A stretch of 5,866 nucleotides of DNA. Source: an uncultured Lachnospiraceae bacterium. GTDB lineage: Bacteria > Bacillota > Clostridia > Lachnospirales > Lachnospiraceae. Below, piece by piece: positions 1-4,862 of the stretch. The stretch's first letter is position 1. Each line of letters begins with the position of its first letter. A program made the translations under genes and the position numbers. The stretch spans positions 1 to 5,866 of the forward strand of contig CADBTX010000341.1 in NCBI GenBank assembly GCA_902797705.1, given 5' to 3'. The notes below the pieces were generated by a model, which was not told where the DNA came from, did no database searches, and worked only from the letters and a program-made list of their open reading frames with translations.

Positions 1-2
1 AT

Positions 3-170
3 GGAGGAGCAGAAGTTGAAATGAATCAGGACGGGGCTGTAGTCATTCATTCTGCTTCAGGCGATTATTCTGGAAGTTTTAGCGAAGAGGACGACAGTAC
101 TTTGATAATTAGTGGTTCTGACCAAACGACATATACCTTAGATAAAAGCACCGGATCCGTGTCATCTTAA
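3..170 (+). CDS. C-terminal end of an unrecognised beta-strand-rich protein (partial at left edge)
   Basis: The frame is open from the window edge to a TAA at 168-170 and encodes 55 residues, starting GGAEVEMNQDGAVV and ending DKSTGSVSS. It is acidic and rich in Ser, Gly, Asp and Thr. Hydrophobic and polar residues alternate (VVIHSA, TLIISG, TTYTL), suggesting short beta strands as in small secreted or lipocalin-like beta-sandwich domains, or the tail of a FecR-like protein. None of these can be assigned. It ends 8 bases before the ATG of the cyclase, so the two are probably one operon and this protein may work with the CHASE2 sensor outside the cell (inference). An alternative is a complete 49-residue gene starting at ATG 21, because GGAGGAG at 3-9 would serve as its ribosome-binding site 11 bases upstream. 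I favour the edge-truncated reading. Confidence 0.55.
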   Translation, partial: GGAEVEMNQDGAVVIHSASGDYSGSFSEEDDSTLIISGSDQTTYTLDKSTGSVSS

Positions 171-178
171 TATTGACC

Positions 179-1984
179 ATGAATAAAACCCGTCATAAAA
201 ACACCATAATACAAATAGGGATATCCCTTCTTTCTGCAGCCCTCCTTACACTCCTTATAGGGGGGCTGGGAGTGCTGGAGAGGCCGGACTCCTGGATCGC
301 GGATGCCCTGTATCAGCATCCAAAGGCTCCGGATAACTCCATAATCCTTATAGGTATCGATGACCGGGCGCTGCAGGAGATAGGCCCTTATAATACCTGG
401 GACCGGAGTGTTATGGCTTCCGCATTGGAAAAACTGAATTCCGATCCCGAAAGGAAGCCGGCGGTGGTGGCTATCGACACCCTCTACACCGGAGAGACCG
501 ACGGAGAGGGGGATGTCCGCCTGGCGGAAGCTGCAAAGAAGCTTGGGAATGTCATCACTGCTTCCTTTGCATCCATAGGTACTGCGGTGGCGGAAGATAA
601 GGAGGGGAACGCTTACCTTGATCACGACGCGGTGCTGGAGTATTCCCTTCCCTACAGGGAATTAAGGGATGCTACCATTCAGGGACATATCAATGCCATG
701 ACGGATTCCGACGGGATATTGAGGCACGCCCTCATATATCTGGAACCTGAGGGGGAAAGGGTCTATTCCATGGCATATACCGCCGCAAAGGAGTACGCTT
801 TGTCGAAGGGTTTTGAGATATCTCTTCCCTTTGCCGATGATAAGAATTATTACGTGTCCTTTTCCTCCCTTCCCGGAGGCTATTACGACGGCTATTCCAT
901 TTCAGACCTTATAAACGGAGAACTTGGTCCCGATATATATGAAGATAAGATCGTCTTTATAGGTCCTTACTCCGTAGGCCTTCAGGATGCCTTTTTTACG
1001 GCCATAGATCACGGAAGGCAGATGTACGGCGTGGAATACCAGGCCAATGTCACCGCCATGATGCTTGGAGGGGATTATAAAAAGGAGGCGGGGAAAAGCC
1101 TGCAGCTCATCCTCTTATTCCTGATATGTTTCCTTTCTTTTCTGTTATTTAACAATACGGATATCAGGACCTCCAGTATCGCGGCGGCCCTTATCATCAT
1201 CATAAATACCGCTGCAGCCTATTTCCTGTATGAAAACGGCACGGTGATACATCCCCTTTGGATAAGTGCCGGAGTGCTGATCCTTTACCTCGCCTCGGTG
1301 GCGGTGCAGTACGTCCGTTCCGTTGCGGAGAGAAGAAGGATCAAGAATACCTTTGAACGTTATGTGGCGCCTGAGATAGTGCAGGAGATATTGAAGGAGG
1401 GCACAGAAAACCTGTCTCTCGGAGGAAAACTCTGTGACATTGCGGTGCTCTTTGTGGACGTCAGAGGTTTTACCACCATGTCGGAGCGGCTTTCTCCGGA
1501 AAAGGTGGTTCTGATACTCAATAAGTATCTTACAATGGCCAGCGGCTGCGTGGAGAAAAACGGAGGTACATTGGACAAATTCGTGGGAGACGCCATGATG
1601 GCCTTCTGGGGTGCGCCTCTCATCCAGGATGATCCTGTATATAACGCGATCCTTACTGCAAAGGATATAGTGAGCGGAGCAGAGAGGGTGTCTGATGAGC
1701 TTAAGGAAGAGATCGGAGAGGAACTGAACGTTGGAGTGGGAGTCCACTTCGGTCCTGCAGTCGTGGGTAATATGGGGGCGGAGAAGCATATGGACTACAC
1801 AGCCATAGGCGATACCGTAAATACCGCAGCCCGTCTGGAGGCCAATGCCCCGGGAGGAGAGATCTATATAAGCCGGAAAGTGGCGGAAGCCCTTGAAGGC
1901 CGCATAAAATATGAATCTCTGGGAAATACCATCCGCTTAAAGGGCAAATCCGAAAACTTCGAGGTTCTGCGTCTCATATCTTAA
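179..1984 (+). CDS. Membrane-bound CHASE2-domain class III adenylate/guanylate cyclase
   Basis: Predicted to convert ATP to cAMP in the cytoplasm in response to something sensed outside the membrane. From ATG 179 the protein has 601 residues: a membrane anchor at about 9-32, a CHASE2 domain at about 33-300 (marks include LIGIDDRALQEIGP and GHINAMTDSDGILRHA), three membrane helices at about 306-324, 332-351 and 359-378, then the catalytic domain at about 415-560. All six catalytic positions are present: metal-binding Asp427 (FVDVRGFT) and Asp471 (FVGDAMMAFWG), base-selecting Lys467 and Thr541 (DYTAIGD), and transition-state Asn548 and Arg552 (NTAARLE). The Lys/Thr pair is the usual adenylate-specific set of class IIIb enzymes; guanylate cyclases carry Glu and Cys/Ser there. 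Neither ATG 179 nor the in-frame TTG at 173 has a Shine-Dalgarno sequence, so translation may be coupled to the gene ending at 170. ATG was chosen as the stronger codon. No terminator follows. Confidence 0.93.
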   Translation: MNKTRHKNTIIQIGISLLSAALLTLLIGGLGVLERPDSWIADALYQHPKAPDNSIILIGIDDRALQEIGPYNTWDRSVMASALEKLNSDPERKPAVVAIDTLYTGETDGEGDVRLAEAAKKLGNVITASFASIGTAVAEDKEGNAYLDHDAVLEYSLPYRELRDATIQGHINAMTDSDGILRHALIYLEPEGERVYSMAYTAAKEYALSKGFEISLPFADDKNYYVSFSSLPGGYYDGYSISDLINGELGPDIYEDKIVFIGPYSVGLQDAFFTAIDHGRQMYGVEYQANVTAMMLGGDYKKEAGKSLQLILLFLICFLSFLLFNNTDIRTSSIAAALIIIINTAAAYFLYENGTVIHPLWISAGVLILYLASVAVQYVRSVAERRRIKNTFERYVAPEIVQEILKEGTENLSLGGKLCDIAVLFVDVRGFTTMSERLSPEKVVLILNKYLTMASGCVEKNGGTLDKFVGDAMMAFWGAPLIQDDPVYNAILTAKDIVSGAERVSDELKEEIGEELNVGVGVHFGPAVVGNMGAEKHMDYTAIGDTVNTAARLEANAPGGEIYISRKVAEALEGRIKYESLGNTIRLKGKSENFEVLRLIS

Positions 1985-2006
1985 AAAGGCGGTCATCCTT
2001 ATACGT

Positions 2007-2023
2007 TTATCATGATTATCATG
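2007..2023. repeat. Tandem TTATCATG copies forming a 13-base palindrome upstream of the rpsU promoter
   Basis: TTATCATG occurs at 2007-2014 and again at 2016-2023, a 9-base period. The bases CATGAT-T-ATCATG at 2011-2023 form a perfect inverted repeat. It lies between the cyclase stop and 10 bases upstream of the rpsU -35 box, a usual place for an activator or repressor site. It lacks the GC-rich stem and T run of a terminator. That a protein binds it is only inference. Confidence 0.35.
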
Positions 2024-2033
2024 GGGAATATGC

Positions 2034-2061
2034 TTGACGGATCGGGGAATTATGGTATAAT
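2034..2061 (+). promoter_or_regulatory. Probable sigma-A promoter of rpsU
   Basis: The -35 box TTGACG (2034-2039) matches consensus at five of six positions. The -10 box TATAAT (2056-2061) is perfect and preceded by TGG (2053-2055), an extended -10. The spacer is 16 bases. Transcription should start near 2068, giving a leader of about 68 bases before rpsU. This is the best promoter I see in the window and fits a highly expressed ribosomal protein gene. Confidence 0.8.
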
Positions 2062-2066
2062 GCTCC

Positions 2067-2081
2067 TTGTGTGCGACACAA
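2067..2081. promoter_or_regulatory. 15-base palindrome on the predicted rpsU transcription start
   Basis: TTGTGT-GCG-ACACAA is a perfect 6-base inverted repeat with a 3-base centre. It begins six bases after the -10 box and so covers the predicted start site near 2068. On DNA it would be well placed as a repressor operator. In RNA it could form a short 5' hairpin that protects the message from degradation. Nothing in the sequence tells these apart, and I do not recognise a known operator. Confidence 0.4.
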
Positions 2082-2115
2082 ATACCCATCAGGATTATTG
2101 ATATCTGTTGGTCCG

Positions 2116-2124
2116 AAGGGAGGT
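2116..2124 (+). promoter_or_regulatory. Strong ribosome-binding site fixing the rpsU start
   Basis: AAGGGAGGT pairs closely with the 3' end of 16S rRNA and stands 11 bases before ATG 2136. It decides the start, because the reading frame stays open upstream to an ATG at 2067. That ATG sits at the predicted transcription start, has no ribosome-binding site, and would add 23 residues unlike any S21 protein. Confidence 0.8.
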
Positions 2125-2135
2125 CAGGTGGGAAG

Positions 2136-2312
2136 ATGTCAAATGTTATCGTAAAAGAAAACGAATCTCTTGACAGTGCATTACGCCGTTTCAAAAGGAA
2201 CTGCGCTAAGGCAGGTATCCAGCAGGAGATACGTAAGAGAGAGCATTACGAGAAGCCCAGCGTAAGACGTAAGAAAAAGTCCGAAGCTGCCCGTAAGCGT
2301 AAATATAATTGA
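2136..2312 (+). CDS. rpsU: 30S ribosomal protein S21
   Basis: A 58-residue basic protein of the small ribosomal subunit, which in characterised bacteria helps pair messenger RNA with 16S rRNA at translation initiation. The whole family pattern is present: [19 protein letters not shown] at the N-terminus, [20 protein letters not shown] in the middle, and a Lys/Arg-rich tail ending RKYN. The length is normal for Clostridia. Arginine is mostly CGT or CGC, unlike the AGG and CGG common in the flanking genes, as expected for strong expression. The gene has its own promoter (2034-2061), a strong ribosome-binding site and an intrinsic terminator 8 bases after its stop, so it can be made as a single-gene message. 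The partner often found after rpsU in Bacillota, yqeY, is not present here. Confidence 0.98.
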   Translation: MSNVIVKENESLDSALRRFKRNCAKAGIQQEIRKREHYEKPSVRRKKKSEAARKRKYN

Positions 2313-2319
2313 TCTTTTG

Positions 2320-2345
2320 GCTCCGGTTCGTTCCGGAGCTTTTTT
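2320..2345 (+). terminator. Intrinsic terminator after rpsU
   Basis: GCTCCGG (2320-2326) pairs perfectly with CCGGAGC (2333-2339) around a 6-base loop TTCGTT, followed at once by six T residues (2340-2345). Six of the seven pairs in this GC-rich stem are G-C. There is no T run on the opposite side, so it acts on the + strand only. It ends 6 bases before the next gene starts. Confidence 0.92.
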
Positions 2346-2351
2346 ACTACT

Positions 2352-2747
2352 ATGAAGAATGAGGAATTAAAATTCAGGAAAAGTGATGTGCTGATCCCCC
2401 TTGCGGCCATTATTTTTTCCGCAGGGATATGGATCTTTTCCGCCCTTTCCTCCGGAGCTGACGGCAGGGGAGATATGGTGAGAGTCACCGTTAACGGAGA
2501 AGAGTACGGCCGCTTTCCCCTGTCAGAAAAAAGGGATATAATCATTAAGGGTTACGCGGGCTTTACAAACACCCTTCTGATAGATAACGGAGAAGCGGAT
2601 ATCATTGAGGCCGGCTGCCCGGATAAGATATGCGTGCATCAGAGAAAGATAAGCCGCAGGGGCGAGACCATAGTCTGTCTCCCGAACAGGGTAGTGATTG
2701 AGATCGAAGGAAAAGAGGAAGGTAATATAGATGCAGTCTCCAGGTAA
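2352..2747 (+). CDS. NusG domain II-containing membrane protein (EetA-like)
   Basis: A 131-residue protein with one membrane helix near residues 13-32 after a short basic start, then a soluble part that should lie outside the cell. The soluble part carries the NusG_II signature: VTVNGEEYGRFPL at about 45-57, GCPDKICVHQRKIS at 88-101 and ETIVCLPNRVVIEI at 105-118. Three cysteines (89, 94, 109) sit in these conserved stretches and could form a disulfide or bind a cofactor (inference). Despite the name, it has no transcription-factor NGN domain and is not NusG. Relatives beside a Gx-transporter gene include EetA of flavin-based extracellular electron transfer loci; their exact function is unknown. 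The only ribosome-binding match, GGAG at 2335-2338, is 13 bases from ATG and inside the preceding terminator stem. The gene overlaps the next by 17 bases. Confidence 0.9.
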   Translation: MKNEELKFRKSDVLIPLAAIIFSAGIWIFSALSSGADGRGDMVRVTVNGEEYGRFPLSEKRDIIIKGYAGFTNTLLIDNGEADIIEAGCPDKICVHQRKISRRGETIVCLPNRVVIEIEGKEEGNIDAVSR

Positions 2748-3234
2748 AAGGACGGCCCTTCTCGGGATCTCCGTGGGTCTTGGAATGATGCTTACCTACC
2801 TTGAAGCAAATCTTCCCGTATTCATGGGAGTTCCGGGAATGAAGCCCGGTTTTTCCAATATCCTTGTGGTATTCCTTATGTATGTATGCGGCTGGAAGGA
2901 AGCCCTTCTTGTGAATTTTGTAAGGATCATGCTCTCCGGATTATTATTCGGGAATCCCTTTTCGATAATATACAGCCTTTCCGGGGCGGCGGTGAGTTTT
3001 ATCGCCATGTGCGCCGGGAAACGTAGCGGGATCTTTTCCTGCTACGGAGTCAGCATGACGGGAGGGATCTTCCACAATGCAGGGCAGATCATCGCAGCCA
3101 TCTTCCTTGTGGAGAATTACAGGATAATACTCTATCTTCCGATCCTTATGATTACCGGCTGTGCCACCGGTCTTTTGACAGGATTCCTGTCTGCGGCCAT
3201 GATCAAAAGGGTTGGAAGGTTCTTTACGAACTGA
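2731..3234 (+). CDS. Gx transporter family protein (Hpre_diP_synt_I / EetB-like)
   Basis: A 167-residue, strongly hydrophobic protein with about five membrane segments. Family marks are LTYLEANLP near residue 21, the glycine-rich PGMKPGFSNI at 35-44, VRIMLSGLLFGNP at 64-76 and GGIFHNAGQI at 111-120. Databases often label this family heptaprenyl diphosphate synthase component I, but its fold is like the substrate-binding S component of ECF transporters, so a small-molecule uptake role, perhaps for a quinone or flavin precursor, is more likely than catalysis (family knowledge plus inference). GAGGAAGG at 2715-2722 stands 8 bases before ATG 2731 and supports this start. The 17-base overlap with the preceding gene suggests translational coupling and joint function. 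No ECF ATPase or prenyl-synthase subunit lies in the window. Confidence 0.9.
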   Translation: MQSPGKRTALLGISVGLGMMLTYLEANLPVFMGVPGMKPGFSNILVVFLMYVCGWKEALLVNFVRIMLSGLLFGNPFSIIYSLSGAAVSFIAMCAGKRSGIFSCYGVSMTGGIFHNAGQIIAAIFLVENYRIILYLPILMITGCATGLLTGFLSAAMIKRVGRFFTN

Positions 3235-3237
3235 TCC

Positions 3238-3259
3238 TTAGATAAGGAGATTAGATAAG
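3238..3259 (+). repeat. Two direct copies of TTAGATAAG containing the ruvA ribosome-binding site
   Basis: TTAGATAAG occurs at 3238-3246 and 3251-3259 in the 25-base gap before ruvA. The first copy runs into AAGGAG (3244-3249), the ribosome-binding site, 10 bases from ATG 3260; the second ends directly at the ATG. It could be a recent local duplication. A regulatory role is not supported by anything else. Confidence 0.4.
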
Positions 3260-3868
3260 ATGATAGAATTTTTAAGAGGAAGGCTTTCCGATCTGGATCC
3301 GGGAAGGGCCGTGATAGATGTGAACGGCGTAGGCTATGTGCTTTCAATATCTGACAGCACGGCGGCTCTTATGCCGGCTATCGGAGAAGAAGTAAAGATA
3401 TACACTTTTCTTTCCGTAAGGGAGGACGGAGTGACCCTTTACGGCTTTCCAACATACGAGGATCTGGATATCTTTAAGAAACTTATAACCGTAAGCGGCA
3501 TAGGACCAAAGGGGGCTCTCGGGATACTTTCCGTCCTTACTCCGGATGACCTTCGCTTTGCCATTCTATCAGGGGATTCCAAAGCCATTTCAAAGGCTCC
3601 GGGAATAGGGAAAAAGACTGCGGAGCGGCTTATACTTGACTTAAAGGATAAGATGGGATCCATGGAGAGCATGAGAGAGCTTTCCGGCAGTCCTTCTGAC
3701 GTAAGGAAGGTTAGCGACAGCGTAAGGGATGATGCGGTAGAGGCACTGGTGTCCCTTGGTTATTCCTCCTCAGACGCTTTCAGGGCGGTTAAGGAAGCTG
3801 CTGCGCTCACGGGAGATGATACTGATGCGGACCGCTTATTGCAGGCTGCGCTTAAGGTGATAATGTGA
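3260..3868 (+). CDS. ruvA: Holliday junction branch migration protein RuvA
   Basis: RuvA binds four-way DNA junctions as a tetramer and loads RuvB rings for branch migration in recombinational repair. The 202 residues are the usual length. They show an N-terminal OB-fold (1-63, starting MIEFLRGRL, with VNGVGYVL at 21-28 and [10 protein letters not shown] at 54-63), a helix-hairpin-helix domain ([10 protein letters not shown] at 78-87 and [12 protein letters not shown] at 113-124, which grip the DNA backbone), a flexible Ser/Asp-rich linker near 135-153, and the RuvB-binding domain III ([15 protein letters not shown] at 154-168 to the end). AAGGAG 10 bases upstream fixes the start. It lies 25 bases after the Gx-transporter gene and one base before ruvB. 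The resolvase gene ruvC, adjacent in many bacteria, is absent here, so resolution probably relies on a nuclease encoded elsewhere. Confidence 0.98.
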   Translation: MIEFLRGRLSDLDPGRAVIDVNGVGYVLSISDSTAALMPAIGEEVKIYTFLSVREDGVTLYGFPTYEDLDIFKKLITVSGIGPKGALGILSVLTPDDLRFAILSGDSKAISKAPGIGKKTAERLILDLKDKMGSMESMRELSGSPSDVRKVSDSVRDDAVEALVSLGYSSSDAFRAVKEAAALTGDDTDADRLLQAALKVIM

Positions 3869-3869
3869 T

Positions 3870-4862
3870 ATGGAAAAAAGGGTGATAGAAACAAGGTTCA
3901 CGGAAGAGGACATAAGGATAGAGGGCTCCCTTCGTCCGAAGACTCTTAATGAATACATAGGTCAGGATAAGATAAAGGAGACGCTCCGTATCTATATCGA
4001 TGCTGCGAAGAAGAGGGGAGATCCCCTGGATCACGTGCTCTTTTACGGCCCTCCGGGACTTGGAAAGACCACTATAGCAGGGATCATAGCCGAAGAGATG
4101 GGGGTCAGTATGAAGATCACCAGCGGCCCTGCCATAGAGCGCCCGGGAGATATGGCGGCCATACTTAACGGCTTAAAGGACAGGGACGTTCTCTTTGTGG
4201 ACGAGATACACAGGCTGAACCGCCAGGTGGAGGAGGTACTTTATCCCGCCATGGAGGATTTCGCCATAGATATCATGATAGGAAAGGGACCTGCCGCAAA
4301 GTCCATAAGGCTGTCCCTGCCTAAATTTACCCTGATAGGCGCCACCACCAGAGCGGGGCTTCTTTCCGCTCCGTTAAGGGACAGATTCGGGGTGATAAAT
4401 CATATGGAATTCTACTCCGTTACGGATCTCGCCACCATTATCACAAATTCCGCTAAAAAGCTTAAGGTGGAGATAGATGAGGAGGCATCCCTGGAGCTGG
4501 GACGGCGTTCAAGAGGAACCCCCAGGATCGCAAACCGCCTGTTAAAGAGGGTCAGGGACTTTGCGGAGGTAAGGTATGACGGCCATATCACGGTGGATGT
4601 CGCCAATACCGCTCTCGATCTTATGGAAGTGGATAAACACGGACTTGATAATCTGGACAGAAATATCCTGAATATCATGATAGAAAAGTTTAAGGGGGGA
4701 CCTGTAGGACTGGATACTCTGGCTGCCGCCATAGGAGAGGACGCAGGCACCATAGAGGATGTGTATGAGCCCTATCTCCTTAAGAACGGCTTTATAATGC
4801 GGACTCCCAAGGGCAGGGTGGTAACGGATCTCGCATATACCCACCTTGGCCTGGGACTCTAA
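3870..4862 (+). CDS. ruvB: Holliday junction branch migration ATPase RuvB
   Basis: The AAA+ motor that forms hexameric rings on both sides of RuvA and drives branch migration. The 330 residues are a normal length and complete. Seen in order: [11 protein letters not shown] (Walker A, about 58-68), LFVDEIHRL (Walker B, Asp111-Glu112), [10 protein letters not shown] (sensor 1, about 154-163), APLRDRFG (Arg170, matching the known arginine finger), [10 protein letters not shown] (sensor 2, Arg219), and a C-terminal winged-helix DNA-binding domain with [15 protein letters not shown] (about 276-290) and [10 protein letters not shown] (307-316). The start ATG lies one base after the ruvA stop, with AAGGTGA at 3854-3860 as the ribosome-binding site inside ruvA, so the two are made together. 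Its TAA overlaps the stop codon of the opposite-strand ugd gene, and no terminator with a T run follows. Confidence 0.98.
   Translation: MEKRVIETRFTEEDIRIEGSLRPKTLNEYIGQDKIKETLRIYIDAAKKRGDPLDHVLFYGPPGLGKTTIAGIIAEEMGVSMKITSGPAIERPGDMAAILNGLKDRDVLFVDEIHRLNRQVEEVLYPAMEDFAIDIMIGKGPAAKSIRLSLPKFTLIGATTRAGLLSAPLRDRFGVINHMEFYSVTDLATIITNSAKKLKVEIDEEASLELGRRSRGTPRIANRLLKRVRDFAEVRYDGHITVDVANTALDLMEVDKHGLDNLDRNILNIMIEKFKGGPVGLDTLAAAIGEDAGTIEDVYEPYLLKNGFIMRTPKGRVVTDLAYTHLGLGL

Noticed and set aside
1145..1789. Long antisense open frame of 214 codons inside the cyclase gene
   Set aside because: It is the mirror of a well-supported coding sequence, has no recognisable domain and is rich in His and Arg as expected for a shadow frame.
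1985..2033. Terminator for the cyclase gene
   Set aside because: AAGG/CCTT near 1986-2000 and the palindrome at 2011-2023 are weak or AT-rich and neither is followed by a T run.
2067..2135. N-terminal extension of rpsU from ATG 2067
   Set aside because: It begins at the predicted transcription start, lacks a ribosome-binding site and adds 23 residues not seen in S21 proteins.
2170..2175. Perfect TTGACA inside rpsU as a promoter for the downstream genes
   Set aside because: No -10-like sequence lies 16-18 bases downstream (around 2192-2199 is AAAAGG), and the bases are ordinary codons of S21.
2304..2309. TATAAT at the end of rpsU as a -10 box for the gene at 2352
   Set aside because: It encodes the conserved Tyr-Asn end of S21, has no -35 match at the right distance and no TGn before it. 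It would also start transcription directly ahead of the terminator.
2352..2747. Naming this gene as transcription factor NusG
   Set aside because: It has a membrane helix and only the NusG_II-type signature, with no NGN domain. It is a membrane protein of unknown role.
2731..3234. Calling this gene a prenyl diphosphate synthase
   Set aside because: It has several membrane segments and no aspartate-rich DDxxD motif. The family label is historical and the protein looks like a transporter component.
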